Shown here: positions 47,595-60,778 of the stretch, piece by piece
Numbering within the stretch: the stretch's first letter is position 1
How the letters are laid out: every line of letters starts with the position of its first letter
Source of the DNA: Alisma plantago-aquatica
Taxonomy: Eukaryota; Streptophyta; Magnoliopsida; Alismatales; Alismataceae
Direction: 5' to 3'
Assembly: GCA_963693085.1 (NCBI GenBank)
Contig: OY856413.1
Coordinates: 544,654,379 to 544,718,378, forward strand
Length of the DNA stretch: 64,000 nucleotides
Program-made: the position numbers and the translations under genes
Notes under the pieces: model-generated
What the model saw: the letters and a program-made list of their open reading frames with translations, nothing else
Database searches by the model: none
Told to the model about the DNA's origin: nothing

Positions 47595-50500
47595 AGGAAT
47601 TTTGTCCTCAAAATTCAAACAAGCAAACAAACAATTCAGGATAAGACTTTTCCATGTCCATCATGGGCCCCTATGTGGCTTTTCCGTACTCATGGCGCTT
47701 CCACAGAACCTTTATCATCACTTATTCTTTTCTTTGAGTTCTTTCATCTTGGCGTCTATAAACTACACAGGTGACTCAGGTCATTTCAGCCTCCCTTGGG
47801 GCTCACTAGGTTCATTGCTCAGCACATGGTCAGGTACCTCACATAGTGCTCTAAATTGGACACATGGAAACCATCTCCCATTACTCTATCCTAACCTTCT
47901 CCACCCATCCATCTCTAATGGACCCATGTATCGGGGACTCAGCTCTCTTAGCTATAACTTAAAGGGGTCGGATTTTCATGTCACATTTTCTCCCACAGTA
48001 ACTTGTATGTCAGTCTACCTTGCATTTTCTCACGACTCTCATCGTCTCTAGGCTCCTTTCAGCCCTTGCACAATCAAAGTGACTTCATCTACACGTACTG
48101 GGGTCCCTTTTTCTAACCATCATGTGGTCCTTTTCTAACCATCACGTGGCCCTTTTCACCAACATCACCTTACTGAAGTGGTGACTGACACAACCTCCCT
48201 TATAGAGCTCCTTATAAAACCCGATACTGGCTATGGTGGTCTCTGTCACATCTTTCATAGGACAAGAACTGTCTCTAGATATCACCCTGAATGAGCACAC
48301 ATGCCCTCATCAGACCCTTTAGTCTGGATCATACTAACCATAGTTAGGGGTGATAAACTATACTAACATTGAGTTCTTCATGTACCTACTTCCACTTTAT
48401 GGATGTGAACCTTTAGGTCAAACTCAAGAACCTTCAAACTTGCTTTATGGTGTAGTTGAACCATCTTTCACTCATGGGTAGTTCAACCAGATCTGCCCCT
48501 TAACAGAACTCTTTCTTTCTCATGGCATCTAGGTGAGGCGATCTACCATAACTCATATTGCATCTGGACCTTCCTTGGTCTAGGGAAGACCTATCACAAC
48601 ATCCATAGTGTTGAGCTCTCATCCCCTCTCAGGGATTCTTTTGTCCTCCATATCGATACACTGGGTTACTGGGATTCGTCCCTTACCTCCTGGCTTGCAT
48701 GGCCATCAACCACATGCAACCTCATCTTAAGCGTTTAACATGCTATTGCCATTTTCCATGGTGTATCAGGATTTCCTGTATGTCATGATTCTTTTAAGAT
48801 CGATTCCTTTGAAACCCTAAACCACTCTAGTCGGGGTTTCATCACTTTCTCTTCCAAAGAAGTGCACTTGAGGTTCTACCACCATCCTTTCATTGTATCA
48901 AGAACTAGTCTGGCTAACCAAACAACCCTTAACTTTTCCACGCATCTTGTTACATCTGAGTGTTATCCAAACACCTCTCCTTTTCAAACTTAGGGTTAGC
49001 CAAACAACCTCTTCTATCTTCTTAGTCAAACAAGTCTTATCCAAAGCATTACATTACCACCTCTCATCCTTAGGTATTAGATAACATTGATGACATAATC
49101 TTCCATGTATTTCACTTATCATGTCACCTCAAACTATATGTTCATCTTCATAAGAACACTCTCTGATTCCATCATCATGGTGATCAAACTCAACCTGGTC
49201 TAACTTGTAAGTTCCACATAGTTCATGATAAAAACATCCTCATAAGGGGACTACCTCATTCCTCTTAGTGTTTACAAACCATCCATGTATCATTCACTTT
49301 ACCGGGATAGGTTATCTTCTTTATCCCCATCTCTCGGGGCAACGTTGCAACCTACATCATCTTTTATCCTTGGTGTATGGCATGCGTAATGTCCTATCTC
49401 TCACCCCCATAAAAAGAGGAAATAAGCATTTGGCTGCAGTCCAAATACAGAGTTCTTCATGTTCCAAGAGTAGAGATGGTACATCCCACCTTGCCAGTAC
49501 ACCTTTAAATCTAAGTTGCAACATGCCACATATGTCTCTTCATCACAAACATCATGATATCAAACTAGTCTTGAACTTACTGAGGTTTATATCCTTGGTC
49601 ATCTCCTCTAGGTCTATAGGGTACCGACTCTTTTGGGGTCATCCCTCTTCCCTCATGCATCTAGAGAGTGCCCTACTCATCTGCCCTTTGGGTCCCATGA
49701 GTTCATGAAGGTGATCAATCTCCTAACCCATGCCCCTCAGACAATGATAGCTGTTACCTCCCGACCCTATGGTCATGCGCAACTTGGGAATTAGGCAACT
49801 CCTACTTTCATCGGTCTTATCCCTACCTGACCCTAGGATAGACTTAGGATTCACCATTATAGTGCATGTTCACTTAGAACCTTACCCATGTCTTCATCAT
49901 CTCTCTTTCTGTATTCCTGACTAACTTTCATCCTTTCTTAGAGATCATGGCGACCTGCCTACCTTGGTCAGGCCCCATACCAGTTACCTTCATGGTAACA
50001 CATCCATATGCACATAGATATGGTTAACTATGGGTCTATAGGTTCAATCTCATGCCATGTACTTTTCACTTAGCTTCCTCAGGATCCTATAAAACCTCTT
50101 TAGGTTATCTTAACTCCAACAAAACTGGTATACACCCAACTAAAGGGTCCCTCTCCCAGGATGGGAGGAAACTACAACTCTTGACAACAAGGTCACAAGC
50201 ATCCTTAGGGTTTACATCCATATGAGCATGCCTAACCTAGCAGCTACTAGGGCACAAGTAGACCACCTATTTAACCATGCTAGGTCATACGTGTTCTCTT
50301 TCCTCAATGTTGGATCGAGATCATACCTTTCTTTATTATCAACCTAGCTGTGAGGGGTTCATCAAACATACCTTAAACTTAAGGGGGGTTTCCCTTTTCC
50401 TCTATACATGAGGAGTACCATGCTCGCTTCTATAGGATCTCAACTTCTCATCATGAGCATTAGGTACACCACTTCCCCTCTTAGGCCTAGGAACCCCAGG

Positions 50501-51877
50501 TTCACTTGTAGGTCTCCAACAGCATGCTCTATCTCTTAACTACGAACCAAGCATGCAAAAGGCATGACATGCACTCCTTGTCATCCTTCAACTCGAGCAT
50601 CACTTAGAGTTGGGTCCTCCTTAAGGACAACCAACAAGGTACAAGGCCCCATAACCTGTTACTACACTTTTCTGAGTCTAAGGAACTCTTTTTCCTACCT
50701 CAGAAGGTAAACACCTATACCGTAGGTACATAGGCACCAGATGCTTCATCTTCATTCTCTAAGGTTGGTCCCTCTAAAGGCAACCAAGATATCATCAACT
50801 TTCAGGGATTGATTATGAGGCAACCACTATCATCCATAGTTCAGGGTTTTAGGCTTCCAACCTTCTTGCTGGGCTTCGTCTCTCTCTAGAGATAACCCTA
50901 CATCCAACCTCACCATTAGAGGTCCTTTCTTCATGAAGGATCAACCTCCAAAGCCTTCTCTACATGGGTGAAGCCTAGGTTCAAACTTATGGTTGCTCAA
51001 GATCATCCACAACCCTTTATGCTTCATCATAATTCCTTATCCAGGGTTTCATCCTACCGTCAGCACCATGACGTGCCCTAGGTTCCAGCTATGCCCTACT
51101 GGTACAAGCCCATAGGGTTTCTAAGGACCTTCACTAACGTCGTCAAATAAGGGGCTATCCTTTACCCTTGCACGACCCTTCCTAGGGTTGGGTTGCCAAA
51201 GGTGCTAGGTCACCCATGGATCATATGGCATCCCAAAGGCATGTCCTTTCAAACACCTAGTCCATCTCATCTCTCTCTAACCTTCACTTAGGGTTAGGGT
51301 TAGCATCATCCTCCTAGGATGTGCCAGGTCTCTACTTGAAATGGAGATCTCTATCTCCCAGACTAACTTATTCTCCTAACCCGAAGGTCTAGCCTCAGGT
51401 CTCTTTTGAGGACATGACATATTATGTCATACGACCTAAGCATGTATCTATTATTTATTTTGCACTTAATCTATTAAGATTATGTCCATGACATCTTATT
51501 TACATGCTTTTCATTTACTTAGTGGAGGATTCCTTAAACCTTATTAACCTTACCCATACCTCAAGAGGGTGAGGAGAAGAAAGAAAACCCTAATCCTTCA
51601 GGTCCTTATCAGAATTTTGTGATGAGAAGGGATGAATAAGATGAGAAGTCCTAAAGGTATCTTATTTCGATTCATACCCTAAGACTTTGGCCAGGCGGTC
51701 ACACGGGTCCGGGAGTCCTCGTATTCCGACTAGTGGTGCGGAGGAAAATCTTGCCAGCCCCCGGTCGTGATCCCTTTCTAGACACCTCCATCTCTCGGAT
51801 ACTCCTCTAATAACTCCCTTGGGTTCTATGGAATTTGTAAAATTTAATAATTATTAATGGTTAACCGAGGAACCTAC
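47595..51877 (-). other. Level 3 LARD interior, non-coding
   Basis: About 4.3 kb with no Gag or Pol motif. It is similar in reverse complement to 42465-44315 and 55148-57623. The longest frame (49268-49708, 146 codons on the + strand) is not conserved in the other copy. Confidence 0.75.
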
Positions 51878-51889
51878 GCTCTGATGCCA
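51878..51889 (-). other. Primer binding site of the level 3 LARD
   Basis: On the minus strand it reads TGGCATCAGAGC, the initiator-Met site with one T-to-C change. Confidence 0.85.
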
Positions 51890-51891
51890 AA

Positions 51892-54800
51892 TGTTACGAC
51901 CCCACCTCCCGATAACCCCCAATTAAGGGAGACCAAGAGGTTGAAGCCGCACCCATTAATCCCGGATCAAAGGTTCGACAAATAACCATAAACAATTATT
52001 AAATTCTAACATACTAAACTGAAAATTGTCATAAAATTTTCTTTACATACCTTTTGAAAACTTGGATCTCTACACCGATACTAATCTATCTAAACCTCCT
52101 TTGCACTTTAATTCTCTTTTAGTATCACATGTGCCACTTTACTGTTTGTTCTTTTCATTGTACCTAAAATGCCGACAAACAAAACGTCGGTCAGCCGAAG
52201 CTGCTATGTGGGGGAAACAGATAATCATGCAACTATGACAACCATGTAATAATTCAATTAGTCATTTAACAACCAAGATTAAGTTTTAAGCCAAACTACT
52301 CAATCCATCTTTTCACAACTTTGTGTTGTCCCTATAGGACTTACATGGTACCTCTATTAAGGTGACTTGATGGACCTTCCCTCTAGGCAGCCAAAGTCAT
52401 TCATGACCCTACCCTCTAGGCAGTCAAAGTCATTCATGACCCTACCCTCTAGGCAGTCAAAGTCATTCATGACCTGATGTACCTACCCTCTAGGTAGTCT
52501 TTTATCAGGTCAGCCATTACGACACAGAGGGAATCAAGGATTGAACTAGAAGGCATATACATTATGTGATAGTCATATTCACTTTATAATGGCATGAAAT
52601 AAATAAACATTAAACAGTTTAGTTGCATTCAATGTGATTAAACATCCGAGAATACATCGGGAAACTATAGCGGTTATTCATAATCGTAACCACATACCTG
52701 ATCCATAGTAACTTGATGTCCATGCATTAACATTCAACACAATTAACAAGCAATCAACAATATCCTGAAAATAATGCATACAATCCAAGTGTCATTGTTT
52801 TATTCAAAACATCCCCAAGACCAACTTGGATCCTACCTTATGATTTCTAGGCCAACTTTAGGGTTTTAGCTTTCAGTATGCATTTATCACTTTTAATGCT
52901 ACAACTATTATCTTTATCCTTTTAGGTCATAACCAAAACATTAAGGCTAATTATCATCTTCAGTTTCTTCCAAATTGACAATTCATATTTCATTATAGTT
53001 CAACTCACATATATGAACCTTATTTATCACTATTTCCACTTTTATACACTAGGAAACACTAATTATCCAAATAATTCACATTAAAGATCTTGGATACTCA
53101 ATTTATCTTCAAATCATCATATCTCTATTTTATTAAACTTCTTTTACATTAACGCTACTATTGTCATTCCTTTAAATTCATGACAAGATCATTATGTGTA
53201 TCTATCATTAATTCAAAGCTCATTAGTGTCTAATTAACATATGAACTCATTTTTTCATCATCTCTACCTTTTACTCATGAAAAGACCCTAATTACTACTT
53301 TTAGGGTATTTATCCAGAATTAAGGACTTTTATATAAATAACTTAGAACTATCATTCAACAATCATATTTTCACTTTTTTTTAATCTAAATATGATCTTA
53401 TCTTCTTTTACCCTAAGTTAGGGTTTCTACATTATTTAATCATTTTCATGTGAGGTATAACCCTAAAGCATGCAATTCTACATTTAGATCAGGTTTGAAT
53501 CTACCATTATCATTCAACAGGTTATTAACACTTCAATTAACCCATTAATCATCTTAGATTCAACCTTTACTTACAAATAGGGTTTTTAACTCAACTTTAA
53601 TCCACTTTTTCATCAACTTATAGTATTTTTGCAATTACAAACGTAATCAATATTTAATATTATTTTTATTGGATTCCTCTCGTTCTCCTGATCAAAATTC
53701 ATATATTATTTGTATTGATCCGAGTTACGGTTCATGAGATATGAATTTTGTAAATTTCAACTTACTTGAGCCAATCCGGGTGCGCCACGTCATCTGCTCC
53801 ATGCAACGTTGTTGCTTTAGAACATTTCGAAAAGACCCATTTACCCTCGACTTAAAACCAGTTCTTTTGACCTGCGGAGGGGCACATCCGTCAATCGCGC
53901 CAACCTTTCTTCTTCCTCGTGATCTCCTGCAGCTGTCGCGGTCTGCAGCCCTAGCCGCGGTTCGCGTGGCTTTGTTTCCCTCAACTGGACCGCGGCGGCC
54001 ACCAAGAACCATGTCCTCCTCTCCAGAAGACCTCCCCGCGGCTCTCCAGGCTCTGCCCTTCGGCCAGGATGGCCGGTCACGCGGCCTGTAGCGCTCGACT
54101 TTGCAGCCGTGCTGCAGGCTTCCTGTCGGTTCCGCATGGAGGCGCGAGCAAGGGGATGATGGACATTCTCCCCAGCGTTGTCGTGGGTGCATCCTTTACT
54201 CATTAGAATCAGTTACAAGCTCTTTATGGTGTCATGGCCACGTTGCTCCTCTACCTAGGGTTTATAGCAAGGAAGATGTAGAAGAAGAGGGAGATGAGAG
54301 AGGAATGGATGCATGGATTCCCTTGGGCTCGACCCAAGGGTCCCAACCTTTTATAGAGAAGGAACAACGAAGCCATAGGTTGGCTTAACACGAGTCAAGG
54401 TGTCCCTTTCCTAAAAGGAATCTTATTCCTTCAAAGAGAAGTATTCCTTCTCTCTCTCTCTCTCCTTATCCTTTTGATACTCCCTTTTCTTTAGATATTA
54501 GGAATTCGAAATTCCTCTCCTTTACTCTCTTTATTTGCCTTTTAATCCATAGGAACAAAATCCTATTTTTTTTTAATAGCAATTGCTTTCTTTTTAGCAA
54601 TACCACTTAATACATTAATGGTATACACACATTATTTCCTTATTTCGAAACTTTGATATTTTCTCTTTCTTTATTAGAAATCCTAGGAACACGAAATTCC
54701 ACAAAGGATCTCCTAATTACACCTTTTCTCACTTATTTCCAACATTTGAACATTATTTTCTATCTCTTTCTGATTAAAGAAATACTTAATTAAACTTTTC

Positions 54801-55142
54801 CTTTCTTTTTGCGTTCTTTTTTTTTTACAACCTTGGACTCCTTGGTACCCAAGGAACCCAAGAGGCACAAAATCCTCTTTGGATTTGCCTTCTAGAGGTT
54901 TCCACATATTTCTTTTCTTAAAATTCCATTATCCATTTACTAATTGCATTTCCTTTGTTATTTCCTTGTTATTTCCTTGTTATTGGGCCCAATAACCAAT
55001 AAAGCCCACAAATCAAACAACAAGGCTATTTTAAACGAAATCCAATTATTCAAAACAAATCACATCATTATTTGTTCAATTATCCTTAATATGAGAAATT
55101 GTATTTCTCACCAATTGAACCCAAAAAATTGGGGTTATAACA
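51892..55142 (-). mobile_element. 5' LTR of the level 3 LARD (3251 bp)
   Basis: The partner of 44321-47579, ending ggttataaca immediately before the ACATG TSD. It carries the 32-bp repeats at 52376-52498 and the GC-rich leader at about 53780-54200. Confidence 0.92.
54347..54357 (-). promoter_or_regulatory. TATA box of the level 3 5' LTR
   Basis: Minus strand tctataaaagg, upstream of the GC-rich leader in transcription order. Confidence 0.7.
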
Positions 55143-55147
55143 ACATG
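55143..55147. repeat. TSD ACATG, right copy (level 3)
   Basis: Pairs with 44316-44320. Confidence 0.9.
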
Positions 55148-57623
55148 GCATGAGAATGAACCTATCGACCCATAGATAACCATCTCTATGTGCATGTGGA
55201 TGTATTACCATGGAGGTAACCGGTATGGGGCTCGAACAAGGTAGGCAGGTCGCTATGACCCTTATGAAAGGATAAAAGACAGCCCAAGAATGCAGAGGGA
55301 GATGATGAAGGATTAGGTAAGGTTCTGAGTTGAACATGTACTATGATAGAATCCTAAGTCTATCCAAGGATCAGGTAGGGATAAGACCAATGAAAGACGG
55401 AGTTGCCTAATTCCCTAGTTGCACATGACCATAGGGTCATGAGGTAACAGCTATCATTGTCTAAGGGCCATGGGTTAGGAGATTGATCACCTTCATGAAC
55501 TCATGGGACCCAAAGGGCAGATGAGTAGGGCACTCTCTGGATGCATAAGGGAAGAGGGATGACCCCAAAAGTGTCGGCACCCTATAGACCTAGAGGAGAT
55601 GACCAAGGATTGTGTGGTGACCCAAGTAGGTTTCAGATTAGTTTTCCATGGAAGAAATTTTTGATATCATGATGTTTGTGATGTGGAGACATGAGTTGCA
55701 CGTTTCAACTTAGATTTGAAGGTGTACTGGCAAGGTGGGATGTACCATCTCTACTCTTGGAACAGGAAGAACTCTATATTTGGACTGCAGCCAAATGCTT
55801 ATTTCCTCTTGTTATGGGAGTGAGAGAGAGGACAATACACGTGCCATATACCAAGGATAAAGATGATGTAAGTTGGAACGTTGCTACAAGGTATAAGGAT
55901 AGAGGCGATAACACAACCTTGTGGAGCGAATGATACATGGATGGTTTACAAACACTAAGAGTATTAAGGAGATCATCTTTTGAGGATGTTTTATCATGAG
56001 CTATGTGGAATTTGAAAGTGATGCAAAGTTGAGTTTGATCACCATGAGGATGCACTCAGAGTTCCTTGTTGAAGACAAACTTAGAGTTTGAGATGAGATG
56101 ATAAGTAGAATACATGGAGGTGTATGTATTCAACATTACCTAATACCTAAGGATGAGAAGGGGTAATGGATGCTCTGGTTGAGATATAGTGCCTAGCTTA
56201 GCTGGAAGAGAGAAGGAGTTGAGGTTGTTAGGCTAACCTTAAGTTGAGAAAAAGAGATAAGTTTGACTAACACTCAAATATAACAAGATTTGTTGAATAA
56301 GATTAGTGGTTGTTCTGATAGAAAGCCTAGTCCTTGACAAGGTAGAAGGATGGTGATAGAACCTCAGATAGACTTCTTTGGATAGGAAGGTAATAAAACC
56401 CTTTTGAGAGTGGTTTAGGGTTTCCGAGGTATCAAGCTTGAGGAATCATAACAATACAGGAGGTCATGATATACCTTGATACTACAAAGATAGTAAGTGA
56501 TGGTAGCATTCTGGATGCTTAAAACAAAGTTTCATGTAGCATGTGGCCATGCAAGCCAGGAGGTGAAGGACGAACACCATTAACCCAGTGCATGGATATA
56601 AAGTATAAAAGTTCCCGAGAGGGAATGGGAGTTCATCACTATGGATGTTGTGAGTCTCTCCTAGACCGAGAAGGTCTAGATACAATATGGGTTATTGTAG
56701 ATCTCCTTACCTCGATGACATGAGAAAGGAAGAGTTCTGTCAAGGGACAGATCTGGTTGAACTACATATAAAAAGAGATGGTTCAACTACACCATGATGC
56801 GAGTTCAAAAGTTCTTGGGTATGACCAAGGTTCACTTCCATGGGGTGGAAGTAGAAACATGCAGAACTCGATGTTAGTATCGTTTATCACCTCTAACTAA
56901 TGTTTGACATGATCCAGACTAAAGAGAGTCTGAGGTGAGCAAGTGAGCTTGCCAGGGTGATATAAAGAGACAGTTCTTAAGATGTGATGTTAACCACCAT
57001 AGCTTGTATCGGGATTAAAGAAGTTCTATAAGGAGGTTGTGTCGGTCACCACTTCATTATGATGATGTTGGTGAAGGAGGCCTCGCAAAGGTCAGAAAAG
57101 AACCACAAGTGTGTGAAGATGAAGTCGCTTTGATTGTGCAATAGCTAAGAGAGAGCCCAGTGGTGACATGAGTCACGAGTTGATGCAAAGCATACTGACA
57201 TGCAGTTCACTATGGGAGAATATGTGATGTGAAAATCCGACCCCTTTAAGCTACAGCTGAGAAAGCTGAGTCCCCGATATATGGATCCATTGAGATGGAT
57301 TGGTGGAGATGGTTGTGTTTAACCTTACCCCTCAGGATAAAGTGATGTGTTGCATGAGTCCGATCTAGAGCACTATGTGAGGTACCCAAGCCAGGTGTTG
57401 AGCCCTGAACCTATTCGGCTTTTGAAAAGCTGAAAAGTCCTGAGTTACCTATGAGGGTACGATATACCAAGGTAAGAAAGAACTCAGATGGAATAAAATG
57501 AGATAATGAAGGTTCTTGGGAAACACCATGGAAAGGGTGAAGCCACATGGGAGCCCTGATGGACATAAGAAGACTTATCATGTTTGTTTGCTTGCTTGAT
57601 GGAATTTTGAGGGCAAAATTCTT
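55148..57623 (+). other. Level 2 LARD interior, right part, non-coding
   Basis: It resumes the interior broken at 44320. The text around 55148 matches, in reverse, the level 3 interior near 50060, as expected if one element was split. No gene is seen. Confidence 0.75.
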
Positions 57624-57638
57624 ATAAGAGGGGAAGGA
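57624..57638 (+). other. Polypurine tract of the level 2 LARD
   Basis: ataagaggggaagga directly before the 3' LTR. Confidence 0.9.
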
Positions 57639-60600
57639 TGTTACAACCCCAAATTTTGGGTTCTTTTGGTGAGAAATGTAATTTCTCATACTAAATATAT
57701 TTGGACAAATAATGTCGTTTGTTGTGAATAAATGGATTTCGTTTAAAATAGACTTGTTGTTTGATTTGTGGGCTTTATTGGCTATTGGGCCTAATAAACA
57801 AGGAAATTCAATTAATTAATGAATAATTGAATATTTGAGAAAAGAAAGAGGTAGAAACCTCTAGAAGGCAAATCCAAGGAAGGATTTCGTGCCTCTTGGG
57901 TTCCTTGGGTACCAAGGAGTCCAAAGTTGCATAAAGAGAGCAATAAGAAAAGAAGGGATAAATCAAGTATTTCTTTATTAAGAAAGAAATTGAAAATATT
58001 GATGAAATGTGGAAAATATGTAAAAAGGGGTATAATTGAGTTATCCTTGGTGGATTTTCGTATCCCAAGGATTCCTAATGTTATAAGAAATCCCAATAGG
58101 AAAATAGAAGAGAGATAAAGCGAAATCCCTTTAAAAGAAAATTAAAAAGGAAAAGAAATTGATTAATAAGAGAGAATATGAGAAATTGACTATTAAAAGA
58201 AGATAGAGGCAAACCAATATTCCCCAATATGGGAATTCGTGCCTTTATGTTTCCTTGAGGTCCAAGGGACCCAAAACAATAAGATAATCACAAAGGAAAA
58301 AGGAATATAAATTAATTTGGATTATTGATGAGAAAACTTGGGAGAGAAGGAAGCCTTCTCATCCATTGCAAGTTGTTTCCCAAATTTCGTACAAAGCTAG
58401 GAAATATTAAAAGACACTTTCCCTTAAAATTTGAGAAAGAAATGAGAAAGGGTTTGGAAAATATGAATTTCCTAAGAAATTGACAAAAGTTGGATTTATT
58501 CTGAATAGGAAAATGATTTTCCTTTTAGTTTGGTCGCGTACAACTGAGACCGTTGGATCTCAATCCAATGATGGTCGTTTATCTCCTAAGTTCCACCGGA
58601 TTGGGAAGTTGCAGGTTACCGGGGAACCATCCATCTCCACATTCCTACTGATTCAAGGAAGATGCGGGCCTGCAATACGTTCCATTGCATTCAGGAAGGT
58701 AAACCGCACAGGATTAACCCAACTTTTGCGGGGTTTGGTCGTTAACTGGAGAAGTTCCCAATCTACGTGAGACTGCCTCCGACCCTATATATAGGAGGGG
58801 GGGGGGGCTTGTGAGGGCTCCAGCGCGTAAATAAACCCTACCCTAACCTGCGGATAGTCGCAAGAGACGTTCCTGTGCCACCAATTTGGTAATTCGCCTC
58901 AACCTATACATCGTTCCTTTGGCTTAGCCTCGTCGGAATCCAGCGAGTTGGGGAGGCAGCTTGGTGGGGCTCGGGTGAACGATTGAGGGCATCGTCGACT
59001 TCGGCCGAGGGAGACGGAGCTCCCTGTACCCTTAGCTTTCGCGCAGGAGGTCCGGAGCTCGAAGTCAACCCTCGAGTTGACTACTGGATCAGCTTGCTCG
59101 ACGCAAGGAGGAAGAAGAAGAAGATTGTGGGCCTTTTACACTTCTGCCCTCCGCGTTCTATTTACAAGTAAAGGGCACCTTCTTCCTTCACTCCCTCTAT
59201 TTACAAAAGATAAGTGCACTCCTTCAGGGCCGTTGGATCCTCGGTGGATCCAAGGCCCATGGATCGGGCGGTCCTAGTCTTTTTGGAAAATAGCAAATAA
59301 ATTATAAAAGGGGTTTTTCATATAAAACTCATATCTTGAGCTAGGAAACTCTGATGAGAAAACTTAATACATGAAAAATGATCAGAAAAATATGAGGAAT
59401 ACGACAAAAATGGTTTGGATATCTGAATCTGTATATTTTTGCAAAAGTACATATTTTGATGGAAAAAGAGTTAATTTGTAAAAAGAAAACCCTAATTGAT
59501 TATCAAGGATATATTTAGTCTTGCAATTAGGTTAATTCGAATATGTAAACCTAATTAATGATTAAGATGGTTTTTAACCTACTTTGATGATAGAATTACA
59601 TGTTTAGGGTTTTTAACCTAGTATGTTGATTAATATGTTTAGAAACCCTAGACTAGAGAAAAGAAAATGAAAGGTGATTATAATCTGAAATTAGAGTTTC
59701 CTTTTTGGTAAAAGATAAAACTAGATCTTTTGATGAAAAGTTAGGATTTGCGAATGATTTGGTGAAATTAGGGTTTAAAGTAATAAATATAAAGTAGAAC
59801 CCTAATTTTGCTCAAAATCCTAAAAAGGGGTAAATAACCTAGGCAACAACTAGGATGAATGAATCAAGATGACGAGTTTAATGATAAAGAAATTGTATGC
59901 CTTTTTTAGGAATAATTGTGTGTGTGCTTGCTTGAATCCTGATTGATTGCTTATTTCTGCATTCAAATCTTCTTAACAGGTATGTGGTTAATTATGAGTA
60001 ACCGCTTTAGTTTCTCGAAAGGTTTCCGGATGTTTAATCACATTGAATGCAACTAAACTGTTGAGATGTTCATATTGCAATTATAAAGTGACTATGACTA
60101 TCACCATTTAATATAAATGTGTAAATCCTACACCTACATGCCACCCTGATGGAAGATTCTATAAAGGTCAGGCCCAGGAGGGTAGACCAATGGGCACCAT
60201 GAGAGGTGACCCTAGACACCAAGCTCAGGAATGAGAAGGTGATTGATGAGGCAAGACTAAGGAGCACCATGAGAGGTGACTCCCAGGAACCAAGCTCGGG
60301 ATTGAGAAGGTGGCCTTAAGTCAAATCCAGGGTTAGGGCAAAAGCGGTGGGGATTGTCACATGGAAAATGTAAATTGACTTGTTAATTACCTTGATTGGA
60401 ATACTTAAATTGTTAGACCTAATTGTGAAATTTTGGTTGCCTCCACATACCAGCAATTGTTGATCGATGTTTTGTTTGTCGACGTTTTAGGTAATATCCT
60501 GAAAAACACAAACAGTAAAGTGGCACATCGTGAAGTTAAGAAATAAAGTGCAAGGAGGATTAGATGGAGTATTTCAAGCTGTGGATAGTTAGATTTCCAA

Positions 60601-60773
60601 GTTTTATAAAGGTAAGTAAAAGTTTTAATTTTTGTACCCAATTCCAGTTTAGTTAGTAGAATTTTATAATTATTGTTGATTATATGTTGAACCTTTGATC
60701 CTATAAATTGACTAACGATTCTGACCTTCGGGTCTCCCTTAATTGGGGGTTATAGGGAGGCAGGGTCGTTACA
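57639..60773 (+). mobile_element. 3' LTR of the level 2 LARD (3135 bp)
   Basis: Single-copy version of the LTR at 38042-42450. Its TATA box lies at 58785-58794. Confidence 0.92.
58785..58794 (+). promoter_or_regulatory. TATA box of the LARD 3' LTR
   Basis: ctatatatag, the counterpart of 39190-39199. Confidence 0.7.
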
Positions 60774-60778
60774 GAGAA
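60774..60778. repeat. TSD GAGAA, right copy (level 2 LARD)
   Basis: Pairs with 38037-38041. Beyond it the level 1 LTR continues. Confidence 0.9.

Larger units (their letters stand above)
44321..55142 (-). mobile_element. Level 3 LARD-like LTR element, minus strand
   Basis: LTRs of about 3.25 kb at each end, a perfect ACATG TSD, a primer site on the minus strand at 51878-51889, and a purine tract at 47580-47594. The interior (47595-51877) is non-coding and homologous to that of the surrounding level 2 LARD. The LTR start and end also match, but the middle of the LTRs differs, so the two are subfamilies of one family. It is the youngest large insertion by nesting order. Confidence 0.92.
38042..60773 (+). 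mobile_element. Level 2 LARD-like LTR element, plus strand, split
   Basis: LTRs of 4.4 kb (38042-42450) and 3.1 kb (57639-60773) start TGTTACAACCCC and end GTCGTTACA, flanked by a perfect GAGAA TSD inside level 1's right LTR. An initiator-Met primer site follows the 5' LTR and a purine tract precedes the 3' LTR. After removing the level 3 insertion, the interior is about 4.4 kb with no gag or pol motif in any frame. Long LTRs around a conserved non-coding interior fit the LARD class of non-autonomous elements, which need proteins from another element to move. Confidence 0.9.

Noticed and set aside
51285..51305. Tandem ttaggg-like words suggesting telomere repeats
   Set aside because: Only two or three imperfect copies, without the plant TTTAGGG period. 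The same words occur in the other LARD interior as ordinary sequence.
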